From Amoebophrya sp. A120 (Eukaryota; Sar; Dinophyceae; Syndiniales; Amoebophryaceae), in contig CAJINV010000001.1 of assembly GCA_905178155.1 (NCBI GenBank), forward strand, positions 3,525,675 through 3,589,674: DNA of 64,000 nucleotides, given 5' to 3'. How positions within the stretch are numbered: position 1 is the first letter of the stretch; each line of letters begins with the position of its first letter. The notes below the pieces were generated by a model. It was not told where the DNA came from, ran no database searches, and saw only the letters and a list, made by a program, of their open reading frames with translations. A program made the translations under genes and the position numbers. Positions 1-12,612 of this stretch are shown piece after piece.

Positions 1-158
1 ATTCCATTCTAGGAGGTTCGGTTTAGTTTTTTCGACAAAACAAAATCAAACTTTTTTTTCGCTGTTTTTTGTCGACCAGCATCGGGTGACCTCGTTTCGG
101 TAGCTGATTACGTATCTCAGCCGAGATTATCCGCGTCGCTGCAGATAGAGCTGCTTTG

Positions 159-185
159 TTTTGTCTGTTTTCTTTTTCCCGACAG
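159..185 (+). promoter_or_regulatory. Pyrimidine tract plus AG, candidate trans-splice acceptor
   Basis: A run of T and C of about 25 bases ends in an AG at 184-185, about 57 bases before the first ATG of the first gene. Dinoflagellate mRNAs receive a spliced leader at such sites. It could equally be the acceptor of an upstream cis intron lying outside the window. Confidence 0.3.
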
Positions 186-242
186 CTCCGGCGTCAGCGG
201 CTAACCGGGAATATCAGGGAGTGGAAAGGAGAGGCTCCGAAC

Positions 243-1078
243 ATGTGGTCTTCCAGGCTATCGCAGTTGATGGAACCTCCGCCGACGGCGTCTCGCGGAC
301 GCGAAAGTGCCGGGCAAAGCCCCTTGTCACCCAACGCCTCTCGCCGTCTGCGGCGAAAGTCAGCACAGGGCGGGGCTACTCCTCGTGCCGGCGGAAGTTC
401 TGCGAGCACCGGGTTAGTTGAGGGGCGACGTAGTGCCGCAGCGTCACCGGAAAATGGAGCCTCCGCGACGGCGGCTCAGAACGTGTCGTCTCTTCGGCAG
501 CAATATGAGCCGGTGTGGACGGCGTTTTCCGAGTATGTGCAGAACTACTTCTCTAGTACTTCGAAGGCACGGCAGGACACTAACGGCGTAGGAGAAAAAT
601 CCCAGGCAGTAACAGGAGAAGGCAACCGGGACTCCAAGGACAAAAACTATGTAGAGGTCGAAACGGAAAGGGAAACCGAAAGCGCAGAAGCACTGCAACG
701 ACGGGTGGCCGAACTTGAAAGTATATATAATGTTCTTTCTCCTTCGTGTTTTCAGGAAGGAATTTAGTATGAGCTGCCAACTTGTTGACATGTATGTATA
801 TGTTCTCACACAAAAGCTGCAAGGTTGTTGAAAGCAAGTAAATCTGACTCGTCTTCTTGCTCAAAAAAGGTGAGGTTGAGTTTCTCGGAGACACAGCCGG
901 CGCGCTGCGGCGCACCATGGACGAAATTCATCGGGAAAAGGAAGAAATTGCGGATATCTGGGCCCGGGTGGACGAACTAATAACTGTGCGGCAGCTGCTG
1001 CCAGACCGGCCGGAATCGCCGCCACCGGACTCTCCGCGTTCGCCATGGTCCTGGGGCGGAGGGGCGAGAGCACCCTAG
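243..1078 (+). CDS. Small coiled-coil protein, unknown function (2 exons)
   Basis: Exons 243-720 and 870-1078 join through a GT-AG intron (donor gtatat, phase 1) to give 228 aa. I do not recognise the family. The first ~90 residues are Ser/Ala/Gly/Arg-rich and look disordered. The middle (about 100-160) has a short helical stretch, and residues ~145-205 are rich in Glu, Arg and Leu in a heptad-like pattern that continues across the splice junction, suggesting a coiled coil. The tail is Pro-rich (PPPDSPRSP) and ends in a Gly/Arg run. The reading frame is open upstream of 243 but holds no earlier ATG, so I chose 243. The next gene starts 540 bases downstream on the same strand. Confidence 0.6.
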
Positions 1079-1615
1079 ATATTGTAGTGGCGTCAAGATG
1101 GAGTGGATGCATCTGTCGGGAGCTCATCAACATGCGAAGAGACTTGAAAATGTGATGGCGTTCTTGGCCTGCTCACAACTTCCTGAATTTCGTGATTGGC
1201 AGTTGCATTTGCAATGATCCTAAGTAACAAGCTCGCCTTGACGTGGCAGATCAAGATCAAATTTAAAAAATTGAGTCATGATGTTCCCTTTTTGTCCTTG
1301 TAAGTTTTATCGGAGGTGAGTGTGATGAACATGAATCGCACCCGCAGCTCCTGTCATGATGGGGTTCGTTTTTCATTTTAGAACGAGCTCTTCTTCTTTG
1401 TTCCTGTTGGTTCGGATCCTAAAAATGTACTTGAGTGAGACCTGATCCTTGTTTCTCTGCGTAAAAAAGTCAGGTTTTTATTTGTCAAAAGGGAACGCTT
1501 GATCTTGATCTCCGTTGGCATTTGTTTTGATGTTTTGGCACGGCCCATTGTTCGGTTTTTCATTTTTTCGTGGCTGAGTTACTACATTTTCCGTCCCGGG
1601 AAGTCCGGATCGAAA
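1079..1615. other. Spacer between genes 1 and 2
   Basis: AT-rich spacer with no convincing exon. The reading frame of the next gene stays open from 1499 upstream of its first ATG, so a 5' exon or a longer leader cannot be excluded. Confidence 0.4.
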
Positions 1616-4600
1616 ATGACGTCTCCCAAGGAAGGACGTAAACTTGTCTCCTCTTCGCCCGCAGAGCGAAACATTACTCCGGTGTGTATGGAGAATGAGC
1701 CGGAATCTGGACACGCAGAGAACCTGGCGGAAACCATCCCCCGTGTGTTCAACACGAATTACCGAAACGAAATGCACGCCATTGAGCGCGCACGCTCCGG
1801 GTTGGGGATCGCAAACTTGAACAGCGTCGCCGCAACTGCAAACTCGTCTTCTCAGACATTGTCTGCCGCTTTCTCCACCGCGGCCCATAGAACAAACCCA
1901 ACGCCGCGCAACATGAAAGTGCCACTCCTCGAGCCCGAGGAGGAGCTGGAGGAAGGCGAGGACGAGGATGGTAATGCGGAAAGCGGTCTTTCCTGGCACG
2001 TGATTCAGAACGAGGAGCCAGACTTTTCGACATATCCCATGCACGAGGAAGGCAGCAGCAGCTACGGAGGATATGCTGTTGTTGACCGGGACCACTTAGA
2101 AAGCCATCAACTCGAAGATAACATTCACGACGACACGTCTGTCTTAAGTCGGACCGTGACCCCGCAAAATCGGAATGGGGACCAGGTTGCCGTCCAGATT
2201 TACGAAGACGGTGACTTTCGTACATCATCTTCTTCAGTATGGACGAACAATCACCCGAGCAGTAGAAATACACGCACTTCATCTGGGCAGCACGATCTGC
2301 AACATCGAACCTGGGGGTCCGCACTTCCGCCGGGAAATATGAACAACTGCATTGTAGGAGTTTATGATGATCGAAATCCAGTGCTGATGCTGGATTACGG
2401 CGGAACTGCAGGGACGACCTCCACAGACGAGATGGACAATCTGATGCAAATGCCGCCTTTTCATTCCTCCGAAGAGTACGAATCTGACACAGGATCGCGC
2501 GATTCCGCCGCACTTAGCGAAGACAATTACTTCGAGGACGAGGACGATTATACGCCGGGCGGCAGTTACAACCCCGGGCAGATGAAGCTGCTGAAAAAGT
2601 CGGATTCCCTCCGGGGCTCGAAGCCTGCGCCGGACGGTGCCGTGGTGCCGGTCAAGATGAAACGGTTCACCCGTTTCGAGTCCATCTTCAAGTTGAGTGT
2701 CTTCTGCGGGTACCACCTGGTCGATTTTGGCACCAACATCTTCATCACGTACGTGTGCTTCGTGTGGTACATGAAAACCCTGGAGCTGATGTGGTTGTTT
2801 TCCTTCATCTGCGGCTGCGTGTGCTTTGTCGCCGCCGGCAGCTTTTGTTTCTACCTCTCGGCGGGCGACAAATTTTGGAATAAGAAAATGAGGGAACAGT
2901 ACCCGTTTCTCTCCTGGTTGGTGCGTTTTTTTGTGCTCGGCTTTGGTCAAGGAATGATTTGCAAGTTGGCGTATAATCGCTACATTCGCCGACAGCACGT
3001 CACCGGGGACATCTCAGCCTCGAGCTCCGACAATCCCTACGAGGTAACCAACTGCGCGGCGCCCGGTTGGCGGCTGCACACGAAGAGCTTCGTCGGACTG
3101 TATGAAAGTATAAGTCTAATATTGATTTTGATGACCACACTCTTTAGAAGAGATAACGCTCCTACGTAGTACTTACACTCAGCTGTTTGCTTGTTCTTGC
3201 AGCGGTGCTATAATGTTGAATCTATATTATATATATTCGCATAGTCCTAAGAAAAGTTATCCTGTCTCCACACGCGTGAAATAAAAATTCCCAGGCACCT
3301 TCTTCGCGGGTCTCGCTGCGTTTATGATTACCCACGATTTGACGGGTACGAGCCTTTTCGGCAACGTAATGGTGTACGACCCGGTCGAGCACAACTGGAT
3401 TCCCCTAAACGGCTCGCTGGGCTGGGTTCACTGTGTGGAGACGGTGGTGCTGTACCTGTCCCTGGCGACCAGCTGTTGGACGCTGGCCCACGTGGCTGCG
3501 GAAATTGATTACCGCGTGTCCGGGTTCGTGAAGGAGCGATTCGACCGCAACTACCTGTTTTCTGTGCTCTGCATCGGGGGCCGGATCGCGGAGGTGGTCT
3601 GCACCGTGATGACGCTGGGGTTCTGTGTGCGGGTGATGAACTGTTGGGTGTGCGGTTCCTTCAACTGGGTGGCCTCGTTCTTCTTCGTGGGCTTCTACTG
3701 GGGCCTCGACGTGACCGCACTGGCGGCCGTATCCCGCAACGAAACCTCCGCGGTCGTCCACTTCCTGGTGGGCTTCATGTACATGAGCGCCGACCTGGGG
3801 CGGTTCGTTGACCACCCGGGGTTCGCCCGACCCGCCCGGACCATGCTCAAGTTTGTGTGCGGCAAGCGCGTGATCTTTCTCCTCGTGTTTTTGCTTCTCG
3901 CGTCCTTCACGTACATCCACCGCACGCCGAGCGGGGTCATCATCGACGAGTGCGTGGACGACCAAGCACCCGGCGTGGAAGGGAGTAGCATCTTCGGCCG
4001 AGTTCGTGTGCAGGAAGAGCGGGTTTCCACGACGAGTCAGGTTTTGCAGCAGGGGGTGGCTGAAGATGTTGATGGGGAAGATAGTACAACTTCTATGACG
4101 GGTACTTTTTCTGGTGCAACTGGAGACCACGATGGCGCCGAAACAAGTAGGACGGATCCGACGCCGACTACAGCAGTGAACGACGGAGCTACATCAGTGC
4201 CCCTCGCTGCTCCCTCCCCCTCGCTAAACATCGAGTCGGAGCGGTTTCTTTGGCTGTTGTGGAGTGACAAGCCGTGGCTGACGAGCATGTATCTGATTGC
4301 ACTCTGCGCACACATTGTGCTCACGTTGATTCAGCTGAACTTGAAGTCCCTGCGGCCGGACCGGCACGACATTTTTCTGCTGACCGCGAGCGGGGATAAG
4401 GATACGTTGAAGGAGGTATTGAACGACACGAGTAAGCTAACCGTCGACGTGAACCACCGCCGTGACAACGGCCACGCCGCGCTGCACGTGGGGGCGCTGT
4501 ACAACCAGAAGGAGTGCCTGCACGTGCTGATTTTGTATGCGGGCGCGAACATTAACCTCCCCAACTTCCGCGGCAAGACGGCGCTGTGCATTGCGGCGGA

Positions 4601-7600
4601 GCAGAATCACCGGCTGAGTGCGGAGTACCTGGTGAAAGCGAAAGCGAACGTGAACCTGCAAGACGTGGACGGGAACACGGCGATGCACTTGGCGACGGCG
4701 AAGGGCCATGTAGAGATGATGCTGTACCTGATTCGCGAGGCGCGCGTGCGGCTCGACATCAGCAACGCCGCAAACCGGTACTGGTACGGGATGCACAGCG
4801 AGGCGACCTCCTGGGATGACAAGTTGTTCGGCGACCGGCGGGGGCAGAACGGCAACTGGCTGGTGAATAACCCGTACCTGAACAGCAGTACCCCAGCAGA
4901 TGAAAATGAAACAGCGGGCATCAACAGCACCTCGGCGGTCGTGCCGGCAGACTACGACTTCGATGCGGAGAAAACCATGGCTTTCGTCGCGCCGGGGGCG
5001 CGGCGCCGCGATGAAAACCGGAACCCCAGTCAGGAACTGGTTATGTTGACCAAGCACCCGGCGCCGGGCGGCGGCGGACCCAGCATTGTTCCCGTGGACT
5101 TGCGGTCGGTTGTGGAGCGGCGGAAGGGCGTGCAGCCGCACCAGCGCGGCGGCGGTGGCCTGGGATTTTGCGCGAGTACGGGGAGTTTGATGAAGCTCCG
5201 GGACAAAAGCATGAGCATTCTCGACTCATTGCGATCTGGTGTGGTGATGCACAACAAGAAGCAGCAGGTTCTGGGGGGCGGCTCCTCGTCTACCTCGTCG
5301 TGTAAAAATCATCGGAGAAATAACTCCGTCGACTCGGAGTCCTCCCGGATGAGCTGCGGGAGCACAAATTCGCGGTATTCGGACCCGACGACGACGACCG
5401 CGGCGGTCGACGGCGCAAGCGCGGACTTTTTCTCCACCACGGTGGAGCAGGAGTGGCGCCGGTCCCGCAGGTTATCCAAGGGCACTTCGCTCGGGAGCGT
5501 GCCGGAGGAGCACGAGCACACGCTGGACCACGGCGGAGCGGTGGTTATTTGCGGAGAGCATATGCATGCTTCCTCCAAAGCCGCAACTCGGGCCTCGCGA
5601 TTCTCGGCGATGCCGAGAATCCAAAGTGGCGAGGCGCTGTGGACACTGGACGATGACGGGAACGGTAGTTGTGCGGTGCTGCCACCACCTCCTGTTATGC
5701 CGCCAGCAGGAAATACCCCGGTTCAACGTCCAGATGTTGAGCAGATCGCTGTGATCTCGCATTCGCCTTCAAAAACACGAAAGCTTGATGTGCAGCCCCA
5801 GCTCGGTAGAAGCGCGGACCGCAGGACCTCGGAAATTATTGCCTCGGAGATCGAAGACGAGGAGAACAACTCTGCATCTCGCGCCTCCACGACTTGGCAT
5901 AATGGACCGAGTTGTAGAATTTTTGAGCCAAAAAGTCAACAGCACATTGTCTTCCAAGCGCGAAAGGTCGCGATTCCGCGGAAGAAGGCGAGCCAAGCCG
6001 CCCTGGCGCGCATAAATAGGTCTTGCTCGACGGAGGACGACGCCACGCCCACGAGCGGCACGAGCAAGTTCGCGCACAGCGGGAATGATGCCGTGTCTAC
6101 TTCTGCTACGGGAGGCGGTGCGGGCTCGCAGATGATTGAGATGGGCACATTTGACGCGGGAGCGCCGGAGCGAACGACATCATCAAGCAGCACCTCGGGA
6201 GAAGTAGCGTTTGTAAGCACGCTGGGTGGAGGACCTGGACCACCACCGCATGAGCATTGTGTAGTCGAGGGCTGTAAAAATGCCTCTCGTCTTCGCGAAC
6301 CCGCAAAGTCGCCATCTCCCGAATTGACACGCATCAGTTCCAGGAGCGACGTGGTTGCCCGTGACAACATGATGTCCGAACTAGACGGCGTCGCTGAGGC
6401 TGGTGTCACTGGTGAAAATGGACTGGACAACCACATGAAGAAAGTATCAGAAGAAAATAGCAAATTCGGCGCCTCGGGTGAACAACCTCTAGTACTGACT
6501 GCGCAGCAGGGTGGACGTGAAGAGGGTGACGACAGCTCGACTGTGCGATCTTTATCGCAGCAGCCCGACACCAGTCCGGTTCTTCCGCTACCAAATTTCC
6601 TGCAGGATGCCGCTAATATCACCCGCGGCCGGTCGAGTCCGTGGCCGGAAAGCGGCGGCAAAAATCTGACCCAAGGTACAACAACGACCAGTTCGATGCA
6701 CAGCCAGACGAAAAGTACCACTGCGCAATCGACGGCAAAGCGTTTTTCGAACACGGGCATCCGTGTGAGCACGCTGTTGGACGGCAGTGTGACGCGGGCC
6801 CGGCCGGTGGAAGTGGCGGGCGGCGCGGCGGCCTCGAGCTACAACTGGGTCGGCGTCGACGCCTGGGGAACCGCGTCCACGGTCGAGGTGGAGCAGCCGG
6901 GGCGCACGATCGGAATCGCTCCGGTTCGGGTGGAGCCGACAATGGACGATCCGTACCCGATGCTGCGGACCACGTTGACCCGAACGCATATGGAAGCGTC
7001 AGGATCGAAATCAACAAAATCGAAATGACTTGTGATGCATAAAATCGATATCAGTTGGAGCCTCAGTTTCCAAGTGGCGCATGACAAATTTTGGCAGCAC
7101 CAAAATCCAGTCTGTCGTGCTGTTTGGGCAAAGAGAACTGCTCCTGTCATGCTACTCTGGCAGCACATCGTCTTCCCCCAAACAGGCTTGCAATCGGTCT
7201 CATTTGCCTCCTCTCCAACACAGGCCATGCGTGCCCTACATTTTATGGATTACAAACTTTTTGATTGTGTCGATTTCGATCCTGACACTCCCATAACGCA
7301 GAAGCACTACGTGAACCCCTACTACAGCAAGGACCCGATCGAGGACAACGTAGTCGCCCACATTATCACATTTGAAAACGTCCCCACCCCATAGTTGTAA
7401 TGCAAATCTGCATGCTGAAAATGTTACGCATGCGGAGCCCAATGAGAAGCATTTTTTAGTCGTGTTTTGGAATTTGTCATGCTCCAATCAGCATGGTATA
7501 CTAGATCTGTAATGCTGCTGAGCTACCTCAACCAGCACTACACTACGAGTCCAAATTTGTCATGCAAAACAGCCAAAGCTTGTGGATTTGTCTAGCCGAT

Positions 7601-10600
7601 TCCCCATCTTGACTATGGTATGGGGACGTTTTTATGCAGGATACACATGCTGCGTCCCTGCGGGCTGTCGAGTCTGATTTTCGCCACCGCGGCCCCGCAC
7701 TTCGTCGGAAAGTCGTTTCTCCGCACCGTCGAGGAGGAGCGGCTCGCTCTGAACCCGGAGCAGAACACCGGCCAGGAGGGCAAGTGGAGTCCCACCTACA
7801 ACAGCGCCAAGCGGGCCGGAACGAACGCGGACCAGCCAGACGAGCTGGAGAGGAGACGGTCCGATCGGTCCGGCTCCGACGGGGGCGGGTCCCGGGACAG
7901 CACCCCAAACGTGTTGCTGAGCACCAGAAATTCCCGCTGCAACAGCGCGGACAGCAAGCAGGACCTTTTTGCATCAAAGTGCAAATACAACCAGGACCCC
8001 GCAAGGGGGTTGATGGAAGGAGCTGGTCAAGAGCTACAAGCAGTAGCGGGCCAAAACGAACTACACACGAAAGGAGCTGGAGCAGGGATGTCCCATCCCC
8101 TGTCGTGCACCAGCATCGATTTCAACGGGGGCACCCAGCGACAAGTGCAGAAAATGCTGCTGCGCCGAAACAGCCGCCCACCGCCGAAGCGCAAGGACCC
8201 GCTCGAAAACGTGGACTGGAACAGGCTGGGGCCCTCGGACTTCAACTGCCTGAAGCTGTTGGGTCAAGGAACGTTTGGATCCGTGATCAAGGTCTGCATG
8301 CGGGACGACCCGCGTGTGAATTTGGCAATGAAGATCATCGTGCAGAAGCAATACAAAGTGCAGAACATCGTCAGTCGCTACTACGCCGAAGAGCACGTTC
8401 TGCGAGCGTTAAAGCACCCGTTCATCGTGTTGCTATACGCCTCCTACTCGACCCCGCTCCATTGGCTTCTGGTATGCACAGCTTATTTTATTTTGTGATT
8501 CTGATTGCGAGCCTCTCTTTCAGGAGGTATGTGAAATGAACTTATTTTTGTCGGAGAGTCCGCGAAAAAAGTCTTATTTTATGTCCCAAATAAAGGTGAT
8601 GGAGTACTGCCCGGGCGGGGACCTGCACGACTGGCTCGTGCAAGAGGGGACGCCGGGCTTGCTGCCAATCCAGGTGCTGAAGGCCGGTACGGAAATCTTA
8701 TTGGCGCTGGAGTACCTGCACGGCAAGGGCATCGTTTTCCGCGACCTGAAATGCGAAAACGTGATCCTGTCTGCCCAGAAAACCTGCCGTCTGACGGATT
8801 TCGGGCTCGCCAAGGAGGACATCGGGGCCACCGACACGGACGGGCTGACCTCGTTCTGTGGCAGCTACGGGTACTGTGCCCCGGAGGTGCTGGCGCTGAA
8901 GGACAAGAACCGTCGCGGCGGCGAAATAAAGTCGCCCAGTAGGAACAAGGCGGACGAATTAGTCCGTGGGTTGACGAACGGAAAGGACAACAGCAAGGAG
9001 AGCAAGAAATACGGTACCGCGGTAGACATCTACTCCCTCGGGGTCGTGCTCTACATGCTCGCCACGGGGGGACACATCACGAAAAAGACCGAAACCAACA
9101 AAAAGCGGTCGCCAAACAGAAATGATAAAGCGGCAGGCACCAGGGTGGTCAACACCCCGCGAGATGGTGAAGCGGGAGCAGACGGCGGTAAGCAGGATAA
9201 AAATCTTGCCAGGGCGGGGAGGGCGGCTGGCGTCGACCTGAAGCGAGATCCGTCGGGAAATCTTGTCGTCGACACCGCCGTCAATTCGACGGCCGCGAGA
9301 AATTTTGCAAAGAAGAGTCTGCCGACGTCTATTCAACAGCGACCGCGTAATTCGAGGGAAAAAGGGAAAGAAGACGGTGCGACAGCGGCTTTATTTCAAC
9401 AACATGCACCTCCGGGAACCAAGAACCCGACACTGACGGACCGACCAGCGGTTCTGGTGGACGAAGGCGCAGATCCGCGGAGATTAGATTTTCGGCCGGG
9501 CGACAGAGTCACGGACGTGCTCGGCATCAAAGAGGCGGGTGGAGGAACAGCAGACAGGACTTCTACTAGCAGGGCGAGAGTCAAAATGTCGGTCGCGAAC
9601 GAAAGAGATCCACGTGCTCTGAGGACTGGACGACAAGAGCAGAGGGTTGCCCCATTTGTGGAGACTACAGAGAACCGATCCCGCAGTTCTTCCAAAGCCA
9701 CGGAGGGGAGTAGTTTGGCCGGCCGCCGAGCTGTTCATAGGAATGCCGCAAATAATCCGAATGCAGTAAAGAAAAAGGACCACCAGCACCACGAGGTTTC
9801 CCTGGGCACGGTGGCCGCGGTGCTTTTCCCCTTCAGTAAGAACTTCAATTTTTTGCACCCCTCGGAATCCAGGGGGGTTCTGGACCTCTCGCAAATCGAG
9901 ACCAAGGAGCAGACCGAGCTGCGGTTTCCCCCGAACTCCCCGGAAGACTTGCACTTAGAGCTGGCCTACATGATGGTAAAAGACAATCCCACCATGCAGC
10001 TGCTGGACGAACTGCAGCGGCTGGAAACCCTGAAAAGACAACAATACGCGGCCAAGAAGGCTCTGAACAATACGAATCCTACCCCGGTACCACGGCCGCT
10101 AGCCACCGACAACACCCTGCGGACCACTGGAGGTGGCGAAGTTGGCGACGGGGCGAAAGAAAAACAGCAAAGCGGAAAAATGAAAAAGATAGTGGCCGCC
10201 GGGGAAAAGGAAATGACGGGAACAAGACCGGACCGGAATTCTACAAGGGACGACGCAGCACGACCACACAGACAGGATCTTCGGCATCGGCAGGTGGGGC
10301 CGCCTCCTCCGGCTGGACATCATACTAAAAACCATGTTCAAGAACGGCATGAAGGGACGAGCCAGCAATCTGTTCATTATAACGGCGGTAGCAATCGGAC
10401 GCGGTGGCAGGGTCCCAGCAAGGAGCAGTTACGGTCCGTGAAGGACACCTACGAGCGGTTTAAGCAGCACCCACATTTGCTGGAGCTCGTCTACACCATG
10501 ACGAATCGAGATCCGCACTTGCGCGGGTCCTGCTCCACCGTACGCTCGTCCAAGTACTTCATGAATGTGGACTTTATGCTCGCCTTGGTGAACAGCGGCC

Positions 10601-11946
10601 GGTACTTCCGGGACATGCAGCGCCGGCGCGAGAAAGTGGAAAATCCGTTCAGGCACCGGAGCGGGAGCGGCACGAGCAGCCAATACCCGAGCAAGAGCGA
10701 GTTATGTGCTGCAGGAGGACAAAATGTTGAGCCTGTGGCGGCTGCGGCCACCACCGCAATTAGTGGGCAGCGCTCGTCCAAAAGTAGGGGAGATCGGAAT
10801 TACTATCTTGCCGGGGCTAGTAGGACATCTGGGCAGGTCGACGCGCGGCTACGGCCTCAATGCGAGCGTGAGGAAACTACAGAAGGAACAACCCGTCCGC
10901 TGCCGGTCGTGCACCCGCGCGAAAATACTAAGCCCGTGCGGCCACGTGACGCTGGAGTTGTTGCAACGTCGTCTATGTCGGGGAGAGTTCTTGCAGGAGG
11001 CGCATCTTCACAAGAGCAGGATGAACCACTTCAAACGAGAGCCGGACCCACAGCAGCTCCCGTGATGCCGCCGCTGCGCGATCTTAGCAGGAAGACGCGT
11101 GGCCAACATCAAGAATGGGGCCAACGACCCCCGCCCCTGAGAGATGAAGAACATCGACAGATGCCGGTGGTGCTATCCAACGAGGCTTTGTCACGGCACG
11201 AGAAGAAATTTCCCGCGCAGCACTTTCACCAGGCGAATAACGGGCAGCAGCAGTTTTTTGGCCACGAAACAAGGGGCTCTTCGCCGGAATCGTCTCGTGT
11301 GGCGGGAGTTGATGTAGCGGCAATGGCACCTCCTCTTCATCTGGGACGAGGCGGAGGACTTACACAGGCTGTTGCGCGCGGAAGAAGCGAAGACAGTGGC
11401 CGAGGAGAGACCACTTATTCTGCTCTCCCGCTTCGCGGAACATCAACAAGCGCGACATCATCTTCCACCGCGATGGTGATGCACAGCCAGAACAGTAGTA
11501 CTGATCGAAGCAGCTCCAGTGCTCGGAAGGAACGGGTAAGAAGAACCGTACCAGACACGACAGCGCAACAAGAAGACTTGGATCGGCACGATCGGAGCAT
11601 CTCCGAGGTGGTGGACCCCAGAAGTTCTTACGCGAAGGGCCGCTTTACGACTAGCACCCGGGCAACAATGTCTTCGCCGCTGGACGATTCGTTTTGCGAG
11701 GTCGGCAGGATAGTAAAACCTGGTCGCAGCACGAACAAGAGCACTTCTAGGTCCAGCATTCCGTCCGCTAGAGAGACAAGGCAGGAGATGCTAAACCCGA
11801 CCGGCGATGTTGATGATCGTGATGAACAAGAAGATTGTTCCTTTTTGCGCCAAATCATGGCGCATCCACGGACCACTCAGCTCGACGGGCAAGAAGACTT
11901 TGCTGTTCTAGGTGCTCGAAATGGATCTCTATCGTCTGCTACATAA
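1616..11946 (+). CDS. XK-like membrane domain + ankyrin repeats + AGC-like Ser/Thr kinase fusion (5 exons, 3,140 aa)
   Basis: Exons 1616-3107, 3295-6988, 7301-7363, 7649-8471 and 8596-11946 sum to 9,423 nt, a whole number of codons. Introns 1 and 4 are GT-AG; introns 2 and 3 are introners. Residues 1-340 are acidic and disordered. From ~350 to ~700 there are many hydrophobic segments whose spacing and motifs (a LYESTFF segment, then a long helix ending in a basic residue cluster) resemble XK-related lipid scramblases. Ankyrin repeats lie at ~855-985 (HAALHVGALYN, GKTALCIAAEQN, GNTAMHLATAKG). The kinase domain starts near 1945: GQGTFGSV glycine loop, AMKII lysine, RDLKCEN catalytic loop, DFG, CAPE, DIYSLGVVLYML. 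The last kinase helices (NRDPHLRGSC) come only near 2650, so about 470 mostly disordered residues interrupt the C-lobe. The last ~450 residues are disordered. The role is inferred: a membrane-anchored kinase. The XK assignment is weaker than the ankyrin and kinase calls. Confidence 0.72.
6989..7295. mobile_element. Introner element 1 (307 bp, TIR, 5-bp TSD ACGCA)
   Basis: The element starts TATGGAAGCGTCAGGATCG and its right end, read on the other strand, starts TATGGGAGTGTCAGGATCG; similarity continues for about 55 bp. It is flanked by ACGCA at 6984-6988 and 7296-7300. Removing the element plus one ACGCA joins codons for Arg-Thr-Gln-Lys-His in frame. No placement of the splice within the duplication gives GT-AG. 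An AATTTGTCATGC-like core is present on the minus strand at about 7079-7090. Confidence 0.85.
7364..7643. mobile_element. Introner element 2 (280 bp, TIR, 5-bp TSD CACAT)
   Basis: Left end TATCACATTTGAAAACGTCC, right end on the other strand TATCCTGCATAAAAACGTCC; about 16 of the first 22 bases match. CACAT flanks it at 7359-7363 and 7644-7648. Excision with one CACAT joins GCC-CAC-AT to G-CTG-CGT in frame. Two AATTTGTCATGC motifs lie inside, at 7471-7482 and 7554-7565. Only a 63-nt exon separates it from element 1. Confidence 0.82.
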
Positions 11947-12612
11947 AAGGAAGCTTGCTCTTCGGTGGTATGTGATGCGTAAACATAAAGAATAAAAAAG
12001 GATCATGATGATCTGCTCTTATGACTGTCGACGGCTTTTGTTTATCAGTGGAGGCCTGCTGCGTGGGTGTTGTTCTGCGGGATCTGTTCAAGAGACTGAA
12101 TGACTCTGGCGACTCGAAGCAAAACAAAATGTGCCCATGTCAGAGGCCCGGGGCCGCGCGCGTGGTGCGTATTGGCAAAGCGATGTTCGATACGATTTTT
12201 GTGCGTTTGCAGCGGCGATATCGCTGCATACTTACGAAAATGAATTTAGATATAAGAAAGGAAAGACCAAAGTGATCCTTTTCCGGTTCAGGTTATGGCT
12301 TCGGGATGAATCTGATAGAATTTCTGCAAATGGTTGTTCGATTGACTGAACAAAAGCGGGCCGGAATTGCAATGTTCTTTTTCATCTCAAATGCAGGAAA
12401 GTAAGTGATCTTAATCTATTTTAACGATACGCATTGTTATTTCTTTGACTGAAAAGAAATGCTAGGCGGTGCTGGTCGCTGTTTGCCCAGGGTGCTGATG
12501 CTCTGCGTATGGGCCGATAGCATTTTTAGCAGAGGCTGGGTTAATTTTCGCAACGCATGCATTCCTCCGCTGTTGGGGAAGTAATGCCTTCCTGTTTGTA
12601 GCAGGTTTCGGC
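11947..12612. other. Spacer between genes 2 and 3
   Basis: No exon recognised. The region ends with a pyrimidine-rich stretch and an AG at 12603-12604, nine bases before the next ATG, a likely trans-splice acceptor. Confidence 0.4.

Noticed and set aside
1499-1615. Hydrophobic N-terminal extension of the XK-kinase fusion gene
   Set aside because: The frame is open from 1499 but has no ATG before 1616 and the composition is that of AT-rich spacer.
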